This document shows, piece by piece, positions 36,301 to 50,500 of a stretch of DNA of 64,000 nucleotides. Position numbers and translations under genes: made by a program. The notes below the pieces were generated by a model. That model worked only from the letters and a program-made list of their open reading frames with translations. It was not told where the DNA came from and made no database searches. Source of the DNA: Anisus vortex (taxonomy: Eukaryota > Mollusca > Gastropoda > Planorbidae); the NCBI GenBank assembly GCA_949126835.1, contig OX421495.1, positions 19,869,079 through 19,933,078 of the forward strand, in the 5' to 3' direction. Position 1 is the first letter of the stretch; every line of letters begins with the position of its first letter.

Positions 36301-39300
36301 TGACAGTCATTAGATAATTTATCAAGGGCACATACATGATAAATCTAAAAGATTAATTGTGAAATGGCTAATTATCATTCAAAGCAGGATTTATTTTTTT
36401 TTATGCTTGCAAGTGATGAACATGTTTCCCAAAGATGTTTTGTTCACCTGGCTGTATACATGATTGGCTACTAAGTAGCTGTGTATATATTTTCACTAAC
36501 AAGAAATGTTTCTAGCTCTCAATACAGAAAACTAATTTTAAACTAATTCCTTTTTCTTTTTGCAAACTGAAACAATTTTACCTTTATATAAGTATTATTT
36601 TCATTGACTAAATCTTAACTAAGTGTTAGATGCTTTTAACATAATTTACTCATGTGGATACAATTAACCCATGACAATACTAAACTAACCAATAAGAGAG
36701 CAATCTTTTCCATTTCCTGTATACCCTTCATTACACTGACAGCTTTGAATCCTTCTGTCTGGGTCATACAAACATGTTGCGAATCTATGACAATCCTGGC
36801 ATGTGCTGTCTAAGGTAAAAAGAAATACAATAATCTTAAGTGTTATGCCAGATCCCCAAGCTTATTTATAATAAATTAGCATATGTGTGTATGCTTCTAC
36901 CCTTGTGCAACCAAACATATTGCCAAATGTGATGCAACCCCACGGAATGGTACTGAAGAAGTCAACATGAGATATTTAGTTTTAGGGGTTTTATTTGTTC
37001 AAAAAGTTATTGAAAATTAGATAAGTAAAGGTATGAGAATCATTTTGGAGAACAATGAAAAAGGATACAGTACTCATTTTTTTACTATTTTGCATTGCAA
37101 CAGATAATTAAATATTACATGAAATGATAACTAATAACCAATTGCCATGAAATTTAGCAAATGCATCCATAATTCTAATTTATAATAATGAATTACCCAA
37201 TTGCATCAACACAGGAGCAAAATTAAGATTGTTTGCAGATGATTGTATAATTTATAGAATAAAAACAGAAAAAGATTGTGGATTTTTACAAAAAGACCTA
37301 GATGACCCAGAAAAGTGCCAACTGTTAAAAGTATACATGAAATAGAAACAAATAATTACAAACTACTTCATTCATGGTAAAGACCTAACCTAAACTAAAA
37401 ATGCAAAGTACTTTTGAGTAATAATAAACGATAAATTATCTTGGAATTCACATATTGATGAAGTAATTAAAAAATCAAACAAAATTAGAAAAATGCTATC
37501 TCACATTAGTTAGACCTATACTAGAATCATCTGTATGGGACCCATCAACTAAATACTAAAGATAACATTAAAATATTGGAACAAATTCAATCAAAGAGCT
37601 GCAAGGTTCATTTCTAGCAAATATTCACAACTGACAAGAGTAACACCAATATTTAAATCAAAAACTAATTCACTAAATCTAAAACACTAGAGGAAAGAAG
37701 GGCAAAGAGTAAAATAGTAATAAGTAAGAAATACAACACAATAACAATCTATTGCAATGCTTAGATAACCATAGGGACAAAAACACTTTACTTATCCCTT
37801 ATGCGAGAACAAACGCATATAAGTACTCTTTCTTCTCGAGTGGCATCCGGGCATGAAATGGGTTGCCTGAACAAACCAGGAAAACCAGTAATTTAACATC
37901 ATTTAAAACACTAATAAAAAGGCAAGACTAGACTTGAACCAAGGATGAGCGTAGGATGCAATAATCTTCTTATAGAAGGAGCGTCTGTAATGAATACAAT
38001 AATTAGTCGATTCACAAGCTGTTAAAGCTTTAAAAATTTAAAATCATATTTAGTTGACTTTTAAACAATTTTATCTTTAGAGGACATTTTGCTTGATTTT
38101 ATACAAAAGCTGAATCCAAACACATTTTAAAGTAATTTCTAAAAATTAGTTAGTTTTAAAAATTCACAGCTATAGGCTAATAAATACATTCAACATTACA
38201 AATCAATTTTAATCTCAAACATGACCTAGGACCTTTTTTTCACATTATTTAGCATTTATTGAAAAAATCAGATTTGCAGACTTCCATACCAGTTTGTGGG
38301 GTAGCATGACTAATATCTTATCTGATCTTACATGTTAAAGAAGCTCTTTCTATACAGAACATTATTGTGCTTTACGGTTATCCATGGTTTAAGTCTAGCC
38401 TTGCCTTTTGATTTGCTCTTTAAATGATGATTTAAAATATCTTAATCAACTAAATAAATGTCTTATACATGCTAGGTAGCATGAGATAAGGGTGCTCCAG
38501 ATAAAGCCATGATAAAGTCAGATAAAAATTCACTCTTAGTTTAATTTCAAAGCCATAGATCAGATAAGCTTGTAATTTAATTTTTTTTTATGGCTCAATT
38601 CCACATTGCACTATACTTTGTCCACAGAAAAAAAAGAAATCTATTCATTTATCATTTTAGATATTGGCTATTGGCTTTCAAATTACATATTTATATATCG
38701 CTATTCATAACAATGAGTCTTCGAATGCGCTTTACATTTACCCTATGTTATTAAAATGAATTGAATAAGTGTGTTTTTTATTTTATTCTTGCATAGTGTC
38801 TTACAATAATTTTTTGAAAGTTCTAGTCAGTAAAAAATAATTGATGTTAAAACATAAATCTTTCTCTGAGGGATAATGAGTTACTATTAGATTGTGAATG
38901 ATATTTAAATGCTTACCTATGAAGCAAAAGTTATGGTTCATACACAAATTGAGCAATTAAATTTACCTAAATATGGTTGACAAGAGTAGCCATCACCACT
39001 GAATTCATCAAGACATTCACAATAATAGTTCCGCAAGTCATCGTCATAAACACATCTAGCATTTTCCCCACAGATATCCGCCTCATTGCACGAATCCGCT
39101 GTAGAAACAATATTTTAGGAACATTTAAATAAACCAATATATAAATTAAAATATTTAAGCGTAGACTTTAGTAAAAAAAGGTTAATTGCTATAAGATCTG
39201 TGAGAAAGACACTCAACCAATAACAGCAGTGCCACTTTCACATATGGTCAGTTTTTTCACAAATAGTTGCAAATTCACAATATATATAGTAAGAGTTTAA

Positions 39301-42300
39301 CAAAAGTAACAACTTACTACTGCAAGAGAGACCGTTGCCATGGAAACCTGCATTACATTTGCATTTTGGCTGTCTTGTGCGTTCATCGGCAACACACCTT
39401 GCGTTTCTGTCACAAGTGTTTTGACCGCAAAGCTGGGCTCTTGCTGCAAATAAAATTAGATGTTGATAATGATTTAGATTTTAAATTTATTATTTATTAA
39501 GCTTTTTTGTAAGACTACTTTTTAGCTGACTCTTATTATTAAACAAATCAAATATTTTACTGGTTTTACTATTTGTTTGGATCAATAAAGAAATCTTATC
39601 TTATCTTATCTTATTTATTGGCACAACATGTAAAGTAAAAAAAAACAACAGTATATTATTTATAATTAAATTGTTCAACTTACAAACCTTTTTCATGCAC
39701 ATTTAAATAAACCTTTATAATATATTGTCTCACCTCTCCCTCCCCCTTTACCTACTCCTAGAGTATATTTTGCTATTTGAATTGTAGATAATACTTAGAT
39801 AATACTTAGTTGCACCCATTGCCTTATCTTGAGTTTTGTGTTTTGACAGTATTGTGGTCTCATACATTAAATAAAAGCAGCCTATATAGGCTACCTTTAA
39901 GCAGTGGCATAAATATGTATTTATATTTGAATTTCGTACAATATCACTATGATTTAATCACAACAATCATTTAATAATTAAGAGCCATGTATAATATATA
40001 TAAGAGAAGGCTTGCAGTTTAACCTGTGCATGTGCGACCATCTCCCACATATCCAGGCTCACACCGACACTCGAAGTTTCCAGGTCTGTTATAACAGCGT
40101 GCATTGACATGACATGGACTCAGCTCACATTCATCAATATCTGACCAATGCCAATATAGAAATTGAAGAAAAATTGAATCATTAGTGTCATTACTTTAAA
40201 TGAAAACAGTAGCTTAAATAAAATGATTTAGGGCCTATAGCTACCGTAATCAGCTAATCTATTACACTAATTACAGTGATTCAAACATTAAAAATAAATG
40301 TTATATGAACCGTTTTAAGAAAAAATACATATTTAGTCAAGGCCTAGGCTAAAATTAGACGTGTTAAAATATGTAGGTCTAATTACTAATTGGCTAATGA
40401 AAAAAAAATTAATCAATTTAAAGGTTAAAGGTGTTAAACTTTATTTAAAAAAACGGGAAATAAATAAGCTACATATAGGCCTAGCTATATTATTAGATCT
40501 AATTGTTTTTTAATTGTCAATTTTCTTTATTCTTTATTATATATAGTATAGGCCTATATAAACATCCCTATTGTCTTTTATATTAAAGTTGTATTTTAAA
40601 AGACAGACTTGCCCACTTGGCATTGCCCTTAACCCTCAGAGGCCCAAATTATTTTCTATACAATAAAGGCAGTAACTAAGTTAATTTTAAAAACTAGAAA
40701 TCACAATTAATTCCTCTGTGTTCCACAGATGGAACACTGGGCTTTAAAAGTAAAAAAGTCAAAACACGTATTTAATTAATATTTGTACGTTTTTAACAAC
40801 GGGGGGGGGGGGGGGGCATTAAACATAGTGGGTCACGGGTGGGCCTCAGAGGGTTAAATTTCAAGCCTTTACGACCAAAGTATTATTTTGTAATTCAAAC
40901 ATCCTTGGATTTTGTGATGAAAAATACACCATTTCTTATATTTATAGGTTTTCACTAATGTTTATATTTTTTTAAATCATAGCATGAGGTTTTATGAATG
41001 TTAATTAGTATCGTTCTTGCTAGTTTGGCACTATTAACTCACCTTCACAATCGACACCGTTCGACACAAAGCCATATTTGCAGGAACACTTGAACGAGCC
41101 TCCATCCGCCACACACTCGGAGTTGGCACCACAAGTGAACGTCCCATTACTACAAGGATCAAAACCTAACAAAATCATAAGACGTTTTTATTTTTACGCT
41201 TAGGCATAGTCTATACATTATTTTATATTCAGTTTCTTTTGTTTGTCACTTTGTTATAGCGTTTTTTGTTTAAAAAACAACAACAACTAATTTTAACAAG
41301 ATGCTACGTGTTATCCTATAATAATGTAGCCTATGTTTAAAAGATTTCTGTCCTGGACTACATTGAATAGGTCTACTTGGAAACAGGGCCGGTTAAGACC
41401 CTAAGTTGCCCTATTATTACACTTGCAATAATTTATTTGGTGCCCTCAATAGGTCTATCTATGTAATAAAACATAAACATAATCAAACATAAAACACAAT
41501 TGTATTCATTAAATTGCAATTTACAAAACTTACAAGAGATGGACTAGATCTAGTCTTATTTTCTCACTTTCAAAATTAAACTTCCTTTTTTAATTTTTAA
41601 TAATTTGTTTTAGTTATTTAGCCTACTGTGAGGGCACTGTTTGTGGATTAAAGTTTGGCTACACCATATGTAGGCCCTAGACCTTTTATTGCACCAAATT
41701 TGACCATGGAGGTTGGTATAGCCTATTATCCTAGGCTAGCCTACTATGAAAGATTTCTATGGTGATCGCCTTTCCCTTGATGCTCTAAGCCAGGGGTCTG
41801 CAACGTTTTGATACTAGTGTGTCAAAGTAGGATTTCTAATTTATTCAATGAGCCAACATCCTAAAAGTCACTCCTCCTATGGCACTCAATTTCTTATAGA
41901 AGATACTTGAATTGCCGTTTTGGAGATCTTCCGCGGGCCGTTGAAAATTGCTCTGGCACGAGTTTCATAGGTTGCCGACCCCTGCTCTAAGCACACTGAT
42001 TATTTTGCATAAGGAAATATATCTATTAGTCCTGGTTGGAAACTACGGTTAAAGATACAATTAGGTTTTTAAGATAGGTCTAAAGAAAAGGGAAGTTTTT
42101 TTAATAGATAGGCCTATAGGCTACCCTGCTTATCAGTCATAGATCAATATCAACAATATATCTACTCAAGAGTTTTTAGTTTTGTTGGACACAAAATGAA
42201 GGTTTGTGGATATTGCTCCTACGATTCAGCGGCGTCTACATTGTGGAACATTTTGTCTGAGACACTGGGGATTCTGACACAAGTGTCCGTAAAAAAAAAA

Positions 42301-45300
42301 AAAAAAGTTTATAGACCTGTTCTTTAACTAGTGTTTTTTTTGTGCTTCCCCACCCTATCTGCAACTGAATAGTGGATACATAGCACCGAGCTTGCTAAAT
42401 AGGCAGGCTACAATAGCATTAGCATGTTTATAAGCGCTATAAGCTTATAAATGACCATCATCGTCATGTCAATAAAACACATAAACAGTATAATATGTTT
42501 TCAATAAAACCATTAAAGCTAACCTTGAAATAAGCCAGATGGCAATAAAACCATTAAACCTTAGGGCCTACTCAGAGAACCGACAAGTAGCTTAACAACA
42601 GAAGCATAATAAACCCTTTCTTGGGTATATCCACGTGACAATCAAAGTGATAAACCATACCATTATTATGTTCATGTGTCAATTCAAATGATTAAACTTT
42701 ACCTTGAATATTTAGGCCTACATGTGTCAATAAAACCATTAAAAATCGCCTTGATTATAGCCGCACGTCAATAAACCATTCTTTCTTACCTAGAGTATAA
42801 TATAGCCACGTGACAATACAACGAATAAACCTTACCGTGAGTATAGCCAATCTGTGAAGACATAACAAATCGAATGACCAGCTCGCTTTCGTTGTACTTG
42901 ATAAAGTGTCTCGACACGTGGACAGGGTACACTCCGTTCTCGTCCGCGTTACCGCCCCTATCGCACTCGTCATAGGTGATGGTATTCTCCCAGCTGTAGC
43001 GCAAGGTTTGACCGTTCACACGGTAGTTCCTGGCCACGAAAGACTTGATGGTACCTATGAAAAGAAAAGAGAACAATGGGCAGGATTGGCTGACGTTAAG
43101 AACTAATGGTAGGCCTACCGTAACGATGGGACCTATCATTGGGCGTGACATGATTGCTTTTCGTGTAATAAGCTACGGTGGTTAGTAAATAAAGTAACTA
43201 TACTTTTTTTTCGATCGTTTCGGACCTTAGGGCTGGTGAAGCAAAGTTAACCAGCTGCTTTGATCACGACATAGGCCTATAGAAAGGGATTGTGCGGCCA
43301 GAAAAATACTTAGCCATTATGCACTTTCACTTTCTCGAACTTGTGTCAGTAGGCCCAAAACCAAACATTAGACGTGTGTAACTCAAAGGAAAGGCCTCCA
43401 GAATCGTGATAGGCTACAGCTACCACATAAAAACAATTACTGAAGGCCTTTATAGCTCAATTATTTTATCACCATGAACTTAAATAAGAAATACATAGCG
43501 ATGACAAATGGGTTAGCGGTTAGGCTAATAAGTTCATCTGCTTTTAATCAGGTGTCTTACACAGCCACGAAAGGGTTAACAGCTATTAATTAACATTTTT
43601 ATTTTTTATTTTCAGGCCTATAGATACATTAGAGGCTTGATCAACTCTGTATTATTATACCAGTTGCAATGATAGATGGTGAACAAAGGGTTAATATGTG
43701 TAGGCCATTTAGCCGCATCACAAAAAGGTTTTAACGTTGTGCTATTATCATCTACATACCAGGTGCGATTTTCTTGAAGTTCTCTCGGTAGTCTTCCACA
43801 GTTATTTCACTGTTAGCCGGGACAAGTGGGATTTTCCCCTCCAGCTTGGTGTCAACCCGGATGTAGTCATTTTTCTCGTGGCCATAGAACTCCTGGTAGA
43901 TGCGCAGGACGTAGTCCACACCGTCACCTCTCTGGAAAGTAACTCGGGCGGTTCTGTTGAATTTTCCACCTGAAATAAATGTAGACTTACATTACGAAGA
44001 GAAGACAATGCTGGATATTTTATAACTGGAAGAGAAGACATTGCTGGATATTTTATAACTGGAAGAGAAGACAATGCTGGATATTTTATAACTGGAAGAG
44101 AAGACATTGCTGGATATTTTATAACTGGAAGAGAAGACATTGCTGGATATTTTATAACTGGAAGAGAAGACAATGCTGGATATTTTATAACTGGAAGAGA
44201 AGACAATGCTGGATATTTTATAACTGGAAGAGAAGACATTGCTGGATATTTTATACCTGGAAGAGAAGCAATGCTGCATATTTTATAACTGGAAGAGAAG
44301 ACAATGCTGGATATTTTATAACTGGAAGAGAAGACAATGCTGGATATTTTATAACTGGAAGAGAAGACAATGCTGGATATTTTATAACTGGAAGAGAAGA
44401 CATTGCTGGATATTTTATACCTGGAAGAGAAGACAATGCTGGATATTTTATAACTGGAAGAGAAGACAATGCTGGATATTTTATAACTGGAAGAGAAGAC
44501 AATGCTGGATATTTTATAACTGGAAGAGAAGACATTGCTGGATATTTTATACCTGGAAGAGAAGACAATGCTGGATATTTTATAACTGGAAGAGAAGACA
44601 ATGCTGGATATTTTATAACTGGAAGAGAAGACAACTTCAAGAATTTGTTTAGGCCCACTATCAAAAGAAAAAAATTCTGGAATTTTTATAATGCAAAATG
44701 AACCCTTCGGACCAAATGGATCCATAGGTCCGATAAAGCAGCGTTCACCAGTTTCTGTGGCCACGGCATACTAGGTGATTGTGTGGCCAGCACTATGCAC
44801 AGCCGCCTTTACTTTACCCCAACTAATGTCAGGTACCCATCCGAGCTGGGTGGACTCAGGGACACCCTACAGACCCGGGAAAAAATCCTAGCCTGCACCA
44901 AGATTCGAACCGGGGACCTTCGGCTCGCCAGTTGAACGCGCTGCCGCTCGGCTACCGTGCCCTGTAAGAAGAAACAAAAGAAAATCCGAACAAAATTTTA
45001 ATAGAAAGAAAAGACAACTCCTGCATTTTTTATATTAATTCTATAGAATTTGAAATGAACAGCTGCCTTTCAAAAACTTTGTCAGGGTCCATCTTACTTG
45101 ATACAAAGATGTATAAAATATCAAGCTTAGTAAAATAAATAGAAAAGTAAAGTATCTCATGACAATCCCGTCGGACTAAATAGATCAATTGGGCTGGAGA
45201 AGCAGCTTAAACTTAGAGCGATTTTCAAAGGCATGCGAATACCTCCGAAAAAAAAAAACGACAACAACAAGAAATTGAGTGCCAGGGCAGGATGACTTTT

Positions 45301-46802
45301 AGGATGTTAGCACACTGAATTAATTAGAAATCCTACATTGGCACACCATTATCAAGATGTTGCCGACTCCTGCTCTATATTTTGTATACTTCTGCTTAGT
45401 GACCCACTAACATTTCCGTCGCATTATCGCGTACTGGCCTTTTTTGAAAACATAAAATAATGTAACAAATAAGGATTTCAAAAAAAGGAAAGTCCCATAA
45501 GCTTATAGAATAAAACGACTTCTATAATCGAGGGTATTTAATAAAACCGGGCTCAAACATCACTAAATAACTGAAATATATTGACTACAAATAGGCTACT
45601 AAATATAAAAATATGTAAATACTTTTATTGTAGCCTTATGAAAGGTCTAAGTTTATAGGTCGATTCAGGTCTAAGGGAAGTAAGCATACATTAAAAAAAT
45701 ATACTTAGATTGTTTTCTCTTTTTTTTTTCTGCTATAGCCCGGTACCGGGTCGCGAACATGGAAAACTCCATAGGGCCTATGTTATATTATCAACAAGTT
45801 GCCGACCACGGGGATAGTAAGAGCAATTAATTGTTTTCGTATAATATTCCTGAAAAGTAAAACCCGTTTATCCAAATTAACTCCCCTTTTCTCTTATCTT
45901 GTTTACAAACTTTTCCCGCCTTGCATTAATCTTGCAAAAAAATGTGTCAACACTTAAGCTTAATTGTTCTTTCTTTTTTTTTTCTCTATTTATCAAAGCC
46001 TTGTCATTAGAAAGGCATACACGCATATTTAACCTCTGACCTGGCGATATATAGGCCTAGCAAAGGTCATTAACACATTGACGTCACGGCAACGCTTCCT
46101 AAAACATTTTAAATTACGACTTTATGACGATCACACGCTAAGGCAGGGGTCGGGAACCTTTATGTCTGAGAGAGAGCCATGGACACCACATATTTTGAAA
46201 AGTAATTATGTGAGAGCCATACATTTTGTTTAAAACTAACAATTCAAGTAAATGTGTACATTTTGTGTAATTTCAACACTAAAAGTACAATAATTAATTA
46301 TGTCTCTGAATTCTTTTGATGCTGAGCTGCAGTAGACTTTAGCTCATTTGTAGAATGAAATATAGATATGCAATTAATATGTAGATCAAAAAGTCTAAAA
46401 AAAACATTTTTGTAATAATCGAACATTTGTCTGCGAGCCAGATGCAGCCATCAAAAGAGCCACATCTGGCTCGCGAGCCATGGGTTCCCGACCCCTGCGC
46501 TAAGGGCATTGGGTACCGTCGCAACACACACGCAAATACACACACTTACGTGTGACATCGTGTTTTAATTAATATGCAGCCAAGCACTAAATGTAGTTTT
46601 TTTTATCCACGATGGAATTCACTGTTACGAACAAAAAGTGGGAAATATAGACAGGCCAAAGAAAAACGTATCAAGTTATAGGCCTAATGTAAAATTTAGA
46701 GAAAGGAAAATATTGATTTTTTGTTGTTGACTGTTATGTTTCCAATTTATTTACAGAACTATCTATCTCTCTATCTATATTTGTGTCCATCCATTCATCC
46801 AC

Positions 46803-46881
<79 letters not shown>

Positions 46882-46882
46882 C

Positions 46883-46970
<88 letters not shown>

Positions 46971-46974
46971 CTAT

Positions 46975-47072
<98 letters not shown>

Positions 47073-47106
47073 CTCTATCTATATTTTTGTCCATCCATTC
47101 ATCCAC

Positions 47107-47153
<47 letters not shown>

Positions 47154-47154
47154 C

Positions 47155-47253
<99 letters not shown>

Positions 47254-47254
47254 C

Positions 47255-47300
<46 letters not shown>

Positions 47301-47335
47301 GTCTGTCTGTCTGTCTGTCTTTGTGTCTCTGTCTG

Positions 47336-47420
<85 letters not shown>

Positions 47421-47432
47421 TTCTCTATCTAT

Positions 47433-47492
<60 letters not shown>

Positions 47493-47495
47493 TTC

Positions 47496-47558
<63 letters not shown>

Positions 47559-50500
47559 GATTCCTAATGAATGTATATATATATATGTCTGCAAACATGC
47601 TGTTCAATTGTCTTCTCTTTCTATAGACAACCCTCACCATCTGTTTTCTTGTTTTGACGAAAATATAAATGATGAAAAATATAGCATGTATTATATTCTT
47701 AGGTACAGTTCGTCTAATGTTATTTATTAAAACAAAAAATTTAGCTACTCATCTTTTATGTCCTACCTGTGAGGGTGTATCCATTTTTGGCCCTAGGGCC
47801 CAACTGGACGGCAAAAAGCCACCCAAATATTCCGCCTATGGAGGTCAAAGTGCCGAAAGAGGATCCGAAACTTGGTGACACGCCAGAGATGGCCGTGTAG
47901 GCGCGTCCGTCGTTGGTGACCACATATGAGTGTAGCCTCGACCCAGCAAGGTCGACGCCGTTGACTATGCCGCTGACTCTTCCGTTCAACCTCTGAGGCG
48001 CCCCTGGAGAACGTGGCCAAAAGAAAAATTGGCACGTTAAGAAATAAATCTAATAAATAATAGACTCTTAGTCTGTGTTTTTTAAAATATTCAATTGCAC
48101 ATTGATTTTAGTTGTTGAGATGATTTTTAAAGAAGAAAAGTCGCAGAGAACTATAATAGTCACTGTGAATAGTGACAGTGCAAAAACTTTTAAAATATGC
48201 AACGGGATTGTGTGACCAGCACATAAAGCTTACACGTTCTTGTTTTTCCTGTAATTTATATCAGATCACGACCGGGGGGCTGGTAGACTCGTGGATGTTC
48301 CGTGAACATGGTTGGGTAATTCAACGGTGTTGAATTGGATTTAAACCCTGGACTTCTGGGACGGTAATCAACATGCATGCCATGAAACCACAACAACAAA
48401 TCGTGATTTATCTAGCATGTTAAGTAAGACAAACCGTCAAACCCATAACTGTTCTCTAGGAAATTCAATGTATGAGAATAAAATTAGCTATTCTATTCGT
48501 ATAACCTTTCATCTCCCTTTTTGTAAATACATGTGCAGTATTGGTATGGTTGCATTTTGAAGGCACAGCATTCTTTGTTATTAAATTACCCTTAGGAAAT
48601 CCGGGGCAAAAATCACTTCTGAAGTTACCATAATTGGACTAAAAATATTTGTCAGGACACTGGGCATGTTATTAGTATACATAAAGTGAAATGAATTTAT
48701 TTCCGGTGAAGGGAGGGGTAGGACAAGCCTTCCCGCCCACCTGTATGTCCATGACTGTTATTGAGAATTTCAACTATATATATATACGTATGTATTTGTG
48801 TGTATTATCCTATATAACTCACCTTTACTGAGACAGGCCAGTCCGTTGCCGTAGAATGGCGGCACACATACGCAGCAGGCTCCCTTTTCGAACTCGATGC
48901 ATTGCGCATGCTCGTGGCAGTTGCCCACCGTCTGGAAACACCCCTGCTCCTGGTTGTCCACGTTGAACACTATCACTGTAGGGTTAAACAGGTGTGAGAG
49001 AATTAGTGTAAGGTTGAACAGGTGAGGAAATTGTGCTGAATTGAACAGATAATAGTGTGTGTTGGGTTAAAAAAACAAACGAGCCTCTTAATTCCAGAGA
49101 GTAACATGTAAGGGTTGAGTCAAGTCATCTTATCTCCAGGACCCTGTCCGAGGTTTAACAATGGGGAAAGTCGCATGATAGGTGAACCGTGTACACATGC
49201 ACGGCATTCCCCAGCATTGTTAACGAATGGGACATTACCTCGTCTATCAACACTTCCGCAGGGTAGTACAAATACCATACCTTGTCATTCAGACACCGAG
49301 CTTGGCGATACGGTCAGTGTTGCGCCTATTTCTTCATCTCCACCGAGTTTCGGTGGGATTTCGCCCTCTGCCATGATCCTCAAAAGCGCAAAGGGATGGG
49401 TCCCCCAAAATGCATTCGCCACCCGGTGTACTCTTATTGGGAGCGTATAGGTGGTTTACACACTTCGCCACCTTTGAGGGCAATGGATGTGTATTTCATA
49501 GCCAGAACCAAACTACGGACTAATCTTATCCTGGTTTATGTGGTCTTAGTTCAGCTGCAACATAATATGCAGTTTTGATTTAGAAAGTTTCTATCGTGCC
49601 TGACTTCCCCTGAAGCCCTAAGCACTCACTTATTTGGCTTTATGGTTGAATCCGCAACTGAAATAATAAAATACACTTATATGTCGCAAGACTACCTTCC
49701 CCAGTGTTCTGGTCAGCGGGTCTCACGTTACCACCGTTGGTGTCTCCAATCTGGTACATCCACAGGCCGGGAATGTTAACATTGGAACCCCTGTTAACGA
49801 AAAACAAACACAAATCAAATTCCAAAAACGTGTTTAAACATAACTTTAAATTAAAGAAATTAGACAGATCTAGTAATGTTTTGTATAACAAACAAATAAA
49901 GTTGCAATGCGGTGTTTTCAACTCTGGCAATCTAAGGCCATACAAACACACAGAGAACTACACAAACTCTCTCACACACACACACATACACTCAATCACA
50001 CCACCTGTTTGAAAAGAGAAAGAAAAAACCATCAGCATCTTTATTTATCTTCATTTAGCTTATTATTTAGAAATGCATCGTCTAAAAGTCTAAACACTAA
50101 ACGGTAATTAAAGAACACGTGAGCGAAGAAACGGGGCCGGCAAGTGGAGGTCGGAAAAACGTTTTTTTTTTCTCTTTCATTTTCTCCGACAAGAGAGTAA
50201 TCGTTAATTATTCTCACTTCCTGTTTGAAACGTTTCGTTAATAAACTGCTAGGTGAAGAAAATGAACTCGCTTTCGTATTTTTTTTATCGCATGGGTTCT
50301 AGTCGGTAGGAAAATAAATTTGATATCGGAATTGAAAAATATATTTGCCAATTTTCTAAGTGGTGAATGAGTTATTTACGTGCATTACAGTTTTTTTTTA
50401 AAATGAATTTTACCAACACACTTCTCAATAATTAACATATATTCAAGAACATATTTCTGCTTAGCTTGCAAACTTTTCTTTCTACTTGTCTACTCAAATA

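Noticed and set aside
44239..44652. Plus-strand frame with [11 protein letters not shown] repeats
   Set aside because: Antisense translation of the 33-bp minisatellite.
43802..44764. Minus-strand 320-codon frame across the 33-bp array into the G2F exon
   Set aside because: It enters the exon in a different frame from the one that gives the conserved G2F protein, so it is a repeat artefact.
46721..47730. Plus-strand open frames of about 280-315 codons made of SIYL repeats
   Set aside because: Translation of the CTAT microsatellite; no start context, domain or splice support.
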